Of a DNA stretch of 64,000 bases, positions 1 to 8,425 are shown in pieces (positions within the stretch are counted from its first letter, which is position 1; each line of letters starts with the position of its first letter). The notes under the pieces are model-generated. The model was not told the origin of the DNA, did no database searches, and saw nothing but the letters and a program-made list of their open reading frames with translations. The DNA comes from Endozoicomonas sp. G2_2 (lineage in GTDB: Bacteria; Pseudomonadota; Gammaproteobacteria; Nevskiales; Salinisphaeraceae). The translations under genes were made by a program, and so were the position numbers. The DNA lies in contig NZ_JAGHQU010000012.1 of assembly GCF_017744135.1 (NCBI RefSeq), positions 1 to 64,000 on the forward strand. Direction: 5' to 3'.

Positions 1-100
1 TTCGACAGCCGCGCAGCGGCTGAATCGTGCAGCGCGAGCTGCACGAGCCCGAAGGGCGAGCGGCGCAGCCGCGAGTAATCTTCCCGGGCCCGCCATAGCA

Positions 101-134
101 GAGAGGCTCTCCAAACACGGAGAGCCTCTTTTGT
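101..134 (+). terminator. Intrinsic terminator in repeat copy 1
   Basis: A 12-bp stem (GAGAGGCTCTCC with GGAGAGCCTCTT, the last pair G-T) encloses AAACAC and is followed by TTTTGTTT. It would end transcription entering from upstream of the window, such as a tRNA or small RNA transcript. Confidence 0.75.
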
Positions 135-277
135 TTCTAACGACGCATTCGAACTCCCGACAAATAAACAAGCCGTTCGACAGCCGCGCAGCGGCTGAAT
201 CGTGCAGCGCGAGCTGCACGAGCCCGAAGGGCGAGCGGCGCAGCCGCGAGTAATCTTTCCCGGGCCCGCCATTGCAT

Positions 278-312
278 AAAAGGCTCTCCCGTAATTGGAG
301 AGCCTTTTTTTA
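278..312 (+). terminator. Intrinsic terminator in repeat copy 2
   Basis: The stem AAAAGGCTCTCC / GGAGAGCCTTTT has loop CGTAATT and a T-run. The stem core matches the copy 1 terminator while the loop differs, so the stem has been kept while the loop drifted. Confidence 0.75.
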
Positions 313-416
313 TGCCCAAGACTCATCGAACTCCGGACAAATAAAAATAGTTCGACAACCGCGCAGAGCGCGGCTGAACGGGGTGGCGCTGGCCGCACCC
401 GCCCGAAGGAGAGCGC

Positions 417-1025
417 CTAGCCGCGGGCCGCGACGGCGCGAAAGCAGAAATCGGTGATGGCGTCGACCAGCCGCTGCTCGTCGGCGGGTTTTTCCGTGGC
501 CGTCACGGGGCGTACCAACGCCTCGGTGAACGCGCCGACCAGACACGCCGCGCTCACATCGATGGACTGGTCCGGAAACTCGCCGCTCTCGATGCCGTCC
601 CGCAGCACGTCCTTGAAAACCTCGCCGAAGCGCTCGCGGCAGACGATGCGTCCGGCGTCCACGTCTGCGTCGATGGGTTCGGCAATGAAGGCATACGCCA
701 GATGAGGCCCCTTCAGGGCGCGACGCGTGAACGACCGGATGGCCGCGCGCAGGCGATCCGCTGCCGGCTCGGGTGTCGCGATAATCCGCCGCAGGATGCC
801 GACTTCATGGTCCACCGCATCCACCAGCGCCTGCACGTAAAGCGACGACTTGGAAGGAAAGTAGCGATAGATCGCGCCGGTCGATAGTCCCACGTCGCGC
901 GCGACTGCCGTGATCGAGACTTCCCGAAAGCCGCCCGCAGCGATCAGTTGGCGTGTCGCCCGCATGATGCGAGCGCGATTGTCGGCAAGCCGCTCTTCCA
1001 TGAGCGGAGAACGCTGGTAGGCCAT
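417..1025 (-). CDS. TetR-family transcriptional regulator
   Basis: About 202 aa with an N-terminal TetR helix-turn-helix: the recognition part reads SITAVARDVGLSTGAIYRYFPSK and is followed by a helical ligand-binding domain. It is divergent from the leucine/isovalerate operon, so a role as its local repressor is inferred. Other proteobacteria often use a MerR-type LiuR instead. An upstream GTG at 1040 is possible but lies inside a 7-bp-arm inverted repeat (1036-1054) that looks like the operator, so ATG at 1025 is preferred; neither start has a clear Shine-Dalgarno. The last codons run into the third copy of the 175-bp repeat. Confidence 0.85.
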   Translation of the reverse strand: MAYQRSPLMEERLADNRARIMRATRQLIAAGGFREVSITAVARDVGLSTGAIYRYFPSKSSLYVQALVDAVDHEVGILRRIIATPEPAADRLRAAIRSFTRRALKGPHLAYAFIAEPIDADVDAGRIVCRERFGEVFKDVLRDGIESGEFPDQSIDVSAACLVGAFTEALVRPVTATEKPADEQRLVDAITDFCFRAVAARG

Positions 1026-1035
1026 AAGCGAATCG

Positions 1036-1054
1036 ATCACAAATGAATTGTGAT
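1036..1054. promoter_or_regulatory. Inverted repeat, candidate TetR operator
   Basis: ATCACAA-ATGAA-TTGTGAT is a perfect 7-bp-arm inverted repeat between the divergent TetR and acyl-CoA dehydrogenase genes. A second perfect palindrome, GAATCCGGATTC, follows at 1064-1075. Assignment to the TetR protein rests on position only. Confidence 0.5.
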
Positions 1055-1197
1055 TTGTTTTGCGAATCCGGATTCACTTGAGTATGTTGCATCTTCGAAG
1101 CGAACTCCACCGATGCGTGCCTGCGGACCGTTCCGCGGCGCGCGGCGGACTATCACACGGCGGCAACGGTCGATCACGAGAGCGCAGGAGAGCAGTC

Positions 1198-2361
1198 ATG
1201 GATCTGGCATCAATGGATTTCGGCCTCGGTGAGGATGTCGACCAGCTGCGTGAACTGGCACGTCAGTTCGCCGGCAACGAGATCGCACCGCGCGCCGCGC
1301 AGATCGACCACGACAACGTGTTTCCGAACGAACTCTGGCCCCAGTTCGGCGATATCGGCTTGCTGGGCCTGACCGTCGATGAAGCCTATGGCGGGACCGA
1401 GCTGGGTTATCTGGCCCATGTCGTCGCGATGGAGGAGATTTCGCGCGCTTCCGCCTCGGTGGGGCTGTCCTACGGCGCGCATTCCAACCTGTGCGTCAAT
1501 CAGCTGCGGCGCAACGCCAGTGACGCGCAGAAGGAAAAATACCTGCCGAAGCTCGTTTCCGGTGAACATATCGGCGCACTCGCCATGTCCGAGCCGGGCG
1601 CGGGTTCAGACGTGGTGGGCATGAAGCTGCGCGCCGACGCCCGCGATGACCGCTATGTTCTCAACGGCAACAAGATGTGGATCACCAACGGGCCGGATGC
1701 CGACACGCTGATCGTCTACGCCAAGACCGACCCGGACGCCGGTTCGAAAGGCATCACGGCGTTCATCATCGAAAAGGAATTCCCGGGATTCTCGACCGCG
1801 CAGAAGCTCGACAAACTGGGCATGCGCGGCTCCAACACCTGCGAGCTAGTGTTCGAGGATTGCGAGGTCCCGAAAGAGAATGTACTGGGCGAGGTCGGTC
1901 GCGGCGTGAATGTGCTCATGTCCGGCCTCGACTACGAGCGGGTCGTGCTCTCGGGTGGCCCGCTGGGCATCATGGCCGCCTGTCTCGACGAAGTCGTGCC
2001 GTACGTGCATGAGCGCAAGCAGTTTGGCCAGGCGATCGGCGAGTTCCAGCTCATGCAATCCAAGCTGGCGGACATGTATGTCGGCTTCAACGCCTGCCGG
2101 GCCTATGTGTATGCCGTGGCGCGCGCCTGCGATCGAGGCCAGACCACGCGCAAGGACGCCGCGGGCGCGATCCTCTACAGTGCCGAAAAGGCGACGTGGA
2201 TGGCTGGCCAGGCGATCCAGGCACTCGGCGGCAACGGCTATATCAACGAATACGCGACCGGGCGCCTGTGGCGCGACGCCAAGCTCTACGAGATCGGCGC
2301 CGGCACATCGGAAATCCGGCGCATGCTCATCGGCCGCGAACTGTTCAACGAAAACCGCTAG
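1198..2361 (+). CDS. liuA: Isovaleryl-CoA dehydrogenase (acyl-CoA dehydrogenase family)
   Basis: 387 aa FAD flavoprotein, expected to oxidise isovaleryl-CoA to 3-methylcrotonyl-CoA in leucine breakdown and pass electrons to ETF. The acyl-CoA dehydrogenase signatures are present: [12 protein letters not shown], the W-I-T-N flavin segment and [12 protein letters not shown]. The [12 protein letters not shown] end is typical of this group. Start ATG 1198 has GGAG 7-10 nt upstream and gives the family length; the longer frame from 1060 would add non-homologous residues. It is first in an operon with the two carboxylase subunits, 9 nt before the next gene. That context decides isovaleryl-CoA over other acyl-CoAs. 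Confidence 0.93.
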   Translation: MDLASMDFGLGEDVDQLRELARQFAGNEIAPRAAQIDHDNVFPNELWPQFGDIGLLGLTVDEAYGGTELGYLAHVVAMEEISRASASVGLSYGAHSNLCVNQLRRNASDAQKEKYLPKLVSGEHIGALAMSEPGAGSDVVGMKLRADARDDRYVLNGNKMWITNGPDADTLIVYAKTDPDAGSKGITAFIIEKEFPGFSTAQKLDKLGMRGSNTCELVFEDCEVPKENVLGEVGRGVNVLMSGLDYERVVLSGGPLGIMAACLDEVVPYVHERKQFGQAIGEFQLMQSKLADMYVGFNACRAYVYAVARACDRGQTTRKDAAGAILYSAEKATWMAGQAIQALGGNGYINEYATGRLWRDAKLYEIGAGTSEIRRMLIGRELFNENR

Positions 2362-2370
2362 GGGCGACCG

Positions 2371-3978
2371 ATGAGCGTCATCGCCTCCAACGTCAGCACG
2401 CGCAGCGACGAGTATCGCGCCAATCATGCCGCGCTGAGCGAGCTGGTCGGTACGCTGCGACAGATCACCGAAGAAACCGCGCTCGGCGGCTCGGAATCCG
2501 CGCGCCAGAAGCATATCGATCGCGGCAAGTTGCCGGTGCGCGAGCGGATCGATCTGCTGCTCGACCCGGGCACGCCGTTTCTCGAAATCGCGCCGCTGGC
2601 CGCACACGACATGTACGACGGGCGTATCGCGGCTGCAGGCGTGGTCGCCGGCATCGGCCGTATCCAGGGCCGCGAGTGCGTGATCGTGGCCAACGACGCC
2701 ACGGTCAAGGGCGGCACCTATTATCCGGTGACGGTGAAGAAACACCTGCGCGCGCAGGAGATCGCCCTCGACAATCGGCTGCCCTGTGTCTATCTCGTCG
2801 ATTCGGGGGGCGCCTTCCTGCCGATGCAGGATGAAGTCTTTCCCGACCGCGATCATTTCGGGCGCATCTTCTACAACCAGTCGAATCTGTCCGCGCGGGG
2901 TATTCCGCAGATCGCCTGCGTGATGGGTTCCTGTACCGCCGGCGGTGCCTACGTGCCGGCGATGTCGGACGAAGCGGTGATCGTGCGCGATCAGGGCACG
3001 ATCTTTCTGGGTGGCCCGCCTTTGGTGAAAGCCGCGACCGGCGAAGAGGTCAGCGCCGAGGATCTGGGCGGCGGCGATGTGCATACCCGCCTGTCCGGTG
3101 TGGCCGATCATCTGGCGGAGAACGACGCCCATGCCTTGTCGATCGTGCGTCGTATCGTCGGTCATCTGCCGGTGGCCACGCCGTCGATCGCGCAGTCGGC
3201 CCCGCCCGAGCCGCCGATCTACGATTCGGACGAGCTGTACGGCATCGTGCCGGCGGATCTGTCCAAGCAGTTCGATATTCGCGAAGTCATCGCCCGTATC
3301 GTCGACGGTTCACGGCTGGACGAGTTCAAGGCGCGTTTCGGCACCACGCTGGTGACCGGCTTCGCCCATGTCCACGGTTATCCGGTGGGCATCGTCGCCA
3401 ATAACGGCGTGCTGTTTTCGGAGTCCGCCGTGAAGGGCGCGCATTTCGTCGAGCTGTGCGCGCAGCGTCGTATCCCGCTGCTTTTTCTGCAGAACATCAG
3501 CGGCTTCATGGTCGGGCGCAAGTACGAGAACGAGGGTATCGCGCGCCACGGCGCCAAGCTCGTGACCGCGGTGGCCACCGCGCAGGTGCCCAAGTTCACG
3601 GTTCTGGTCGGCGGCTCCTACGGCGCCGGCAACTACGGCATGTGCGGGCGCGCCTACAGCCCGCGTTTTCTCTGGAGCTGGCCGAACTCGCGTATCTCCG
3701 TAATGGGCGGCGAGCAGGCCGCGCGTGTGCTGGCCACGGTACGCCGGGATGCGGTGGAAGCCCGCGGCGAGCACTGGTCCGAAGCCGACGAAGCGGCTTT
3801 CAAGAAACCCACCCAAGAGCAGTTCGAGACGCAGAGCAGCCCGTACTACGCCACCGCGCGGCTCTGGGACGACGGCATCATCGACCCCGCACAGACGCGG
3901 CGTACGCTCGGCCTGGGCCTTGCCGCCGCCGCGAACGCGCCGATCGCCGAAACGCGGTTCGGCATCTTCCGCATGTAG
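2371..3978 (+). CDS. liuB: Methylcrotonyl-CoA carboxylase, carboxyltransferase (beta) subunit
   Basis: 535 aa, the usual MCC beta length. It carries both carboxyltransferase halves and would transfer CO2 from biotin to 3-methylcrotonyl-CoA. Visible family features are the N-terminal R[10 protein letters not shown] segment, [17 protein letters not shown], the [17 protein letters not shown] oxyanion region and, in the second half, QNISGFMVG and [16 protein letters not shown], which separate MCC beta from propionyl-CoA carboxylase. It lies between the dehydrogenase and the biotin subunit. The enoyl-CoA hydratase liuC, often found between liuB and liuD, is absent. Confidence 0.95.
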   Translation: MSVIASNVSTRSDEYRANHAALSELVGTLRQITEETALGGSESARQKHIDRGKLPVRERIDLLLDPGTPFLEIAPLAAHDMYDGRIAAAGVVAGIGRIQGRECVIVANDATVKGGTYYPVTVKKHLRAQEIALDNRLPCVYLVDSGGAFLPMQDEVFPDRDHFGRIFYNQSNLSARGIPQIACVMGSCTAGGAYVPAMSDEAVIVRDQGTIFLGGPPLVKAATGEEVSAEDLGGGDVHTRLSGVADHLAENDAHALSIVRRIVGHLPVATPSIAQSAPPEPPIYDSDELYGIVPADLSKQFDIREVIARIVDGSRLDEFKARFGTTLVTGFAHVHGYPVGIVANNGVLFSESAVKGAHFVELCAQRRIPLLFLQNISGFMVGRKYENEGIARHGAKLVTAVATAQVPKFTVLVGGSYGAGNYGMCGRAYSPRFLWSWPNSRISVMGGEQAARVLATVRRDAVEARGEHWSEADEAAFKKPTQEQFETQSSPYYATARLWDDGIIDPAQTRRTLGLGLAAAANAPIAETRFGIFRM

Positions 3979-3996
3979 CCGGCAGGGATCGAGACC

Positions 3997-5979
3997 ATGT
4001 TCAAGAAGATACTCATCGCCAACCGTGGCGAGATAGCCTGCCGCATCATCGACAGCTGCCGCCGGCTGAGTGTGCGTACCGTCGCCGTGTATTCCGAAGC
4101 CGATGCCGCCGCCCGCCATGTGCGCATGGCCGACGAAGCGTTCTGCGTGGGCCCGGCCGCTTCGAGCGAGAGCTATCTACGCGGCGAGCGGCTCATTGAG
4201 ATGGCGCAACGCGCGGGCGCTGAGGCGATCCATCCCGGTTACGGCTTCCTCTCCGAGAACGAGGCGTTCGCCCAGGCTTGTCACGACGCCGGCGTGATCT
4301 TCATCGGCCCGCCGGTGGAAGCGATCCGCGCGATGGGCGCGAAGTCGGCCGCCAAGCGCCTGATGGACGAGGCCGGCGTGCCGCTGGTGCCGGGTTACCA
4401 CGGTGACGACCAGGACGCGGAGCGTCTGCAGGCCGAGGCGGATCGCATCGGCTATCCCGCCATCATCAAGGCGTCGGCCGGTGGCGGGGGCAAGGGCATG
4501 CGCGTGGTGCGCTCGGCGGATGCCTTTGCCGAGGAACTGGCGTCCTGCCAGCGCGAAGCGCGAGCTAGTTTCGGCGATGACCATGTGCTGATCGAAAAGT
4601 ATCTCGAACGCCCGCGCCATATCGAAATCCAGATATTCGCGGATCAACACGGCCACACCGTGAGCCTGTTCGAGCGCGACTGCTCGGCCCAGCGCCGGCA
4701 CCAGAAAGTCGTGGAGGAAGCCCCGGCGCCCGGTATCGACGAAGCCCAGCGTGCGCGCATGGGCGAGGCGGCCTGCAACGCGGCGCGCGCGGTCGACTAT
4801 GTCGGCGCGGGCACGGTCGAGTTTATCGCCGACGACAGCGGCGCGTTCTATTTCATGGAGATGAACACACGCCTGCAGGTCGAGCATCCGGTCACGGAAA
4901 TGATCACTGGCTTCGACCTGGTCGAATGGCAGCTGCGCGTCGCCTCCGGCGAGCCGCTGCCGCGTGAGCCGTCGGCGCTCGCGATCGACGGTCACGCCAT
5001 CGAAGTGCGGCTTTATGCCGAGGACCCGGCGCGCGGCTTTCTGCCCTCGATCGGTCGACTGGCGCATTTCGTCGCGCCGCCGGCATCGGCGCATGTGCGC
5101 CTGGACAGTGGCGTCGAACAGGGCGATGAAATCACGCCGCACTATGACCCGATGATCGCGAAGCTGATCGTCTGGGACGTCGACCGCGCGGCCGCCGTGG
5201 AGCGCATGTTGAGCGCGCTCGCCGACCTGCAGATCGTGGGCGTACGCCACAACGGCGATTTTCTCGCCCGGCTGATTGATCACGACGTCTTTCGTGCCGG
5301 CAAGGTCGATACCGGGCTGATCGAGCGCGAGATGGAAACCCTCGCGCCTGCGAGCCCGGATGTGCCGGCCGTGTTCTTCCACGCCGCGGCGCTGGCCCTG
5401 CTGGCCGACGAACGCGCGCGCGTCGCGACCGGCGCGTCGCCCTGGGCAGCCGTCGACGGCTGGCGGCTCAATGCACGCCAGCATCGAACACTCGTGTTTA
5501 CGGCGGGCGATCAGGAACGCGAAATCCGCGTGGCCTATGCCGACGACGCGCTCCATGTGGACGGCGAACGGGCCGCGCTCGAACCGAGTGAAGGCGCGCG
5601 CTATCGACTGATCTACGGCGCGTCGCAACAGGATGTCTCGCTGGTCGGCCCGGCCGCGGCGCGCCATGTGTTCGCCGCCGGCGCCCACTACGAGATCGCC
5701 TGGCGTGATCCGCTCGCCGAAGCCGGGGCGGTGGACGATCCGCAGGCCGAGCTGACGGCCCCCATGCCGGGCACGATCGTGGCCATCAATCACGATGCCG
5801 GCGCGCACGTCGAAGCCGGCACGCCGATACTCGTCATGGAAGCGATGAAGATGGAACTCACGATCAAGGCGCCGGCCAGCGGCACCGTCGTACGCTACGA
5901 CTGCGCGGTAGGCGATCAGGTGGGCGAGGGCGCGGAGCTGTTCGAGTTCGAAGCCGACGCCCCAGACACATCCGCATGA
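3997..5979 (+). CDS. liuD: Methylcrotonyl-CoA carboxylase, biotin carboxylase/BCCP (alpha) subunit
   Basis: 660 aa. The N-terminal ATP-grasp biotin carboxylase (about residues 1-450) shows the KASAGGGGKGM loop, ERDCSAQRRHQK and EMNTRLQVEHPVTE. A linker domain follows, then a C-terminal biotinyl domain with VMEAMKMELTI around residue 615, whose Lys carries biotin. It carboxylates biotin with ATP and bicarbonate for the beta subunit encoded 18 nt upstream. The end (GAELFEFEAD) is intact. Confidence 0.95.
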   Translation: MFKKILIANRGEIACRIIDSCRRLSVRTVAVYSEADAAARHVRMADEAFCVGPAASSESYLRGERLIEMAQRAGAEAIHPGYGFLSENEAFAQACHDAGVIFIGPPVEAIRAMGAKSAAKRLMDEAGVPLVPGYHGDDQDAERLQAEADRIGYPAIIKASAGGGGKGMRVVRSADAFAEELASCQREARASFGDDHVLIEKYLERPRHIEIQIFADQHGHTVSLFERDCSAQRRHQKVVEEAPAPGIDEAQRARMGEAACNAARAVDYVGAGTVEFIADDSGAFYFMEMNTRLQVEHPVTEMITGFDLVEWQLRVASGEPLPREPSALAIDGHAIEVRLYAEDPARGFLPSIGRLAHFVAPPASAHVRLDSGVEQGDEITPHYDPMIAKLIVWDVDRAAAVERMLSALADLQIVGVRHNGDFLARLIDHDVFRAGKVDTGLIEREMETLAPASPDVPAVFFHAAALALLADERARVATGASPWAAVDGWRLNARQHRTLVFTAGDQEREIRVAYADDALHVDGERAALEPSEGARYRLIYGASQQDVSLVGPAAARHVFAAGAHYEIAWRDPLAEAGAVDDPQAELTAPMPGTIVAINHDAGAHVEAGTPILVMEAMKMELTIKAPASGTVVRYDCAVGDQVGEGAELFEFEADAPDTSA

Positions 5980-6019
5980 CGTGCACGTCGCGTTGACGCC
6001 GTAAATGAAGGAGAGGCCA

Positions 6020-6481
6020 ATGGCCGGATTGTATTTCGAGGAATTCGAGGTGGGTCAGCGTTTCGAGCACGCGCTCACCCGTACGGCGACCGAGGCCGAC
6101 AACATGCTCTTCTGCGGCATGACCATGAACCCGCAGCCGCTGCATATCGACCGTCACTTCGCCGAGCAGAGCCAGTTTGGCCAGCCACTGGTGAACAGCC
6201 TGTTCACGCTCGCGCTGATGATCGGCATATCCGTGCACGACACCACGCTGGGCACCACCGTCGCCAACCTCGGCATGACGGACACGCGCTTTCCCAACCC
6301 GGTATTTCAGGGCGACACGATTTCGGTGGTCTCCGAGGTCGCCAGTGCCCGGCGCAGCCGTTCAAAACCGGAGGTCGGCATCATCGAATTCATTCACCGC
6401 GCCTACAACCAGCACGGCGACGAGGTGGCGACCTGCACGCGTCAGGCGATGATGCGTTGCCGCGGCGAGAGCGCGGCATGA
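6020..6481 (+). CDS. MaoC-family hydratase, candidate 3-methylglutaconyl-CoA hydratase
   Basis: 153 aa single hotdog-fold protein. It has the MaoC hydratase pattern: NPQPLHID following CGMTMN, with the Asp/His pair expected for hydration of an enoyl-CoA. Start ATG 6020 follows AAGGAGAGG at 6008-6016; the in-frame ATG at 6005 lies before this ribosome site. Its stop overlaps the CitE-like start (ATGA). A role in hydrating 3-methylglutaconyl-CoA, replacing crotonase-fold LiuC, is inferred from the operon and from the same gene order in Mycobacterium tuberculosis (Rv2499c). A mesaconyl-CoA-type substrate is an alternative. Confidence 0.8.
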   Translation: MAGLYFEEFEVGQRFEHALTRTATEADNMLFCGMTMNPQPLHIDRHFAEQSQFGQPLVNSLFTLALMIGISVHDTTLGTTVANLGMTDTRFPNPVFQGDTISVVSEVASARRSRSKPEVGIIEFIHRAYNQHGDEVATCTRQAMMRCRGESAA

Positions 6482-7362
6482 AGGCCATACGATCCTATCT
6501 GTTCGTGCCCGGCGACTCGGCGCGCAAGATGGAAAAGGCGGCGCAGTCGGCCGCCCATGCCTTGATTCTCGATCTCGAGGATTCGGTGGCCGCGGCGAAC
6601 AAGACGCAGGCGCTGTCGACCACCTGCGAATTCCTGCGCACGGCGGATGTGGCCGGCCCACGCGAACTCTGGGTGCGGCTGAACGCGTCGGACCCCGCCC
6701 AGGCACTGGCCGAGCTGGCGACCCTGCCGCTGGACCGCGTGACCGGCGTGTTCCATCCCAAACTCGAGAATCGCGAACAGCTCCTGCGGATGGGCCACTG
6801 GCTCGATGCGCTGGAAACGCGCGATGGTCTCGCGCGGGGCGCGACCGGCATCGTCGGCATCATTACCGAGACCGCCACTGCGATGGTGGGCACCCAGGCA
6901 TCGAGCCTCGCCGAAGGGCACCCGCGCCTGCGCGGCTACAGCTGGGGCACCGAGGATCTGTCCGCCACACTCGGGCGCGTGCCGTTGCCCGGTGCGACGC
7001 CGGCACAAGAACGGCTGCTGCACACCGTGCAGATGCATTGCCTGCTGATGGCGGGCGCGGCCGGCGTCGACGCGATCGACACCATCAGCGCCAATTTCCG
7101 CGACATGGAGGCGCTTACCGACGAGTGTGCGCTGGCACGCGAGCTTGGCTATGTCGCCAAGATGGCCATTCATCCGGCCCAGCTCGACCCGATCAATGCC
7201 GGCCTCGCGCCCGATGCCGCCGCCCTGGACTGGGCGCAGCGAGTTCAGGCCCTGCGCGAAGCCGATCCCGACGCGGCGTCGTTCTCGCTCGACGGACGCA
7301 TGGTGGACGAACCGCATATCAAGACCGCCGCGCGTATTCTTGCGCGTCGCGATGACTCATAA
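6478..7362 (+). CDS. CitE/HpcH-family acyl-CoA lyase, candidate (S)-HMG-CoA lyase
   Basis: 294 aa TIM-barrel lyase of the CitE-like family. It begins with the typical RSYLFVPGDS; LILDLEDSV holds the acidic metal/CoA residues, and conserved IITET, WGTEDLSA and KMAIHPAQL follow. There is no citrate lyase operon, so it is not citE proper. The operon lacks a DRE-TIM HMG-CoA lyase (LiuE), and this protein sits where cleavage to acetyl-CoA and acetoacetate is needed. The M. tuberculosis relative Rv2498c acts on (S)-HMG-CoA and (S)-citramalyl-CoA; the same activity here is inferred. The start overlaps the hydratase stop by ATGA. Confidence 0.85.
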   Translation: MKAIRSYLFVPGDSARKMEKAAQSAAHALILDLEDSVAAANKTQALSTTCEFLRTADVAGPRELWVRLNASDPAQALAELATLPLDRVTGVFHPKLENREQLLRMGHWLDALETRDGLARGATGIVGIITETATAMVGTQASSLAEGHPRLRGYSWGTEDLSATLGRVPLPGATPAQERLLHTVQMHCLLMAGAAGVDAIDTISANFRDMEALTDECALARELGYVAKMAIHPAQLDPINAGLAPDAAALDWAQRVQALREADPDAASFSLDGRMVDEPHIKTAARILARRDDS

Positions 7363-7382
7363 CGCCGGCCAATCCACGATCG

Positions 7383-8396
7383 ATGGACGAAACCTGCGAA
7401 ATTCCGCTCGATGAGCTCGCCCGGCTCGCGCACGCGGTTCTACGCCACAACGGTTTCGACGCGGAACACAGTCGCGCGATCGCCGATACCGTGCTCGCCG
7501 CCGAACACGATGCCTGTCATTCCCACGGCATCTATCGCCTGATCGGTATCGTGCACGCCTGCCGTGACGGGCTGGCCGATGGCTGTGCTGCACCGGATGT
7601 AATCGATCACGCGGCAGCCGTGGTGAAGGTCGACGCGCAGGGCGGATTTTCGCCGCTGGCATTCGAACGCGGGCTGCCGATGCTCATCGACAAGGCACGC
7701 CGTGGCGGCATCGCGGCGATGGCGATCAACCGCTGTTTTCATCTCACCGCGCTATGGCCCGAGGTCGAACGACTGGCGGCAGAGCAGTTGGTCGGGCTGG
7801 CGATGACGCCGAGCCATGCCTGGGTCGCGCCCTTCGGCGGCAAGCGCGGCCTGTTCGGGACCAATCCGCTGGCTTTTGCCTGGCCGCGCCCGGATCAGGA
7901 ACCCTATGTGTTCGACTTTGCCACCAGCGCCATCGCGCGCGGCGATATCGAACTGCACGCGCGTGAGGATCGCGCCCTGCAACCGGGCCGGGCGCTGGAT
8001 TGTGCTGGCGCACCCACCACCGATGCCCGGGCTGCACTCGAGGGCGCGATGCTGCCTTTCGGCGGGCACAAGGGCAGCGCGTTGGCGACGCTCATCGAAT
8101 TGCTGGCCGGCCCGTTGATTGGCGACCTGACCAGCGAACAGTCGCAGCACTTCGACGCCGGGCGTGGCGCAGCGCCGTTTCACGGCGAATTGATTCTGGC
8201 GCTCGACCCCGCTGCCTTCGCCCCCGATACAACGGATCGCGATGTGGCCGCCGAGCGGCTGTTCGACGGCATCGTCGAGCAGGGGGCGCGTTTGCCGTCA
8301 CAGCGTCGGCGCGCAGCGCGACGCCAGACGCTGGCGAACGGTTTCGTACGCGTGAATGCTGCGCTCGTCGACGAGCTGAATCGGCTTATCGACTAA
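7383..8396 (+). CDS. Malate/L-lactate dehydrogenase (Ldh2) family NAD(P)-dependent oxidoreductase
   Basis: 337 aa, usual for the Ldh2/DpkA family, which reduces 2-oxo acids or cyclic imines (delta1-piperideine-2-carboxylate, delta1-pyrroline-2-carboxylate) or oxidises ureidoglycolate or sulfolactate. Family segments are visible: SHGIYRL near the N terminus with the catalytic His, PFGGKRGLFGTNPLAFAWP and LPFGGHKGSALA. It starts 20 nt after the CitE-like gene on the same strand, so it is probably co-transcribed. No step in leucine catabolism obviously needs it. The substrate cannot be read from the sequence. Confidence 0.85.
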   Translation: MDETCEIPLDELARLAHAVLRHNGFDAEHSRAIADTVLAAEHDACHSHGIYRLIGIVHACRDGLADGCAAPDVIDHAAAVVKVDAQGGFSPLAFERGLPMLIDKARRGGIAAMAINRCFHLTALWPEVERLAAEQLVGLAMTPSHAWVAPFGGKRGLFGTNPLAFAWPRPDQEPYVFDFATSAIARGDIELHAREDRALQPGRALDCAGAPTTDARAALEGAMLPFGGHKGSALATLIELLAGPLIGDLTSEQSQHFDAGRGAAPFHGELILALDPAAFAPDTTDRDVAAERLFDGIVEQGARLPSQRRRAARRQTLANGFVRVNAALVDELNRLID

Positions 8397-8425
8397 GCGC
8401 GGCCCACGGTCCGGTCCAGCCCGAT

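Larger units (their letters stand above)
1..430. repeat. Three tandem copies of a 175-bp repeat
   Basis: Copies begin with TTCGACA at 1, 176 and 351, exactly 175 bp apart. Copies 1 and 2 are nearly identical over about 95 bp of GC-rich inverted-repeat sequence ending in CCCGGGCCCGCCAT, each followed by a different-loop hairpin with a T-run. Copy 3 is diverged, lacks the CCGCCA tail and hairpin, and runs into the 3' end of the TetR gene. The spacer before copies 2 and 3 is also shared (CGAACTCC, GACAAATAAA). No gene is seen in this stretch. TTCGA at the start and CGGGCCCGCCA at the end of each unit look like T-loop and acceptor pieces of a tRNA, but no tRNA can be folded here. Confidence 0.85.

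Noticed and set aside
1-97. A complete tRNA in the first repeat unit
   Set aside because: TTCGA and CCGCCA pieces are present but no D-arm, anticodon arm or matching 5' acceptor strand can be found.
1846-3165. Long minus-strand frame over liuA/liuB
   Set aside because: Opposite two intact enzyme genes; reads as low-complexity His/Arg-rich sequence.
6478-7362. Citrate lyase beta subunit (citE)
   Set aside because: No citC, citD or citF is present and the operon is leucine-type; the protein belongs to the CitE-like acyl-CoA lyases.
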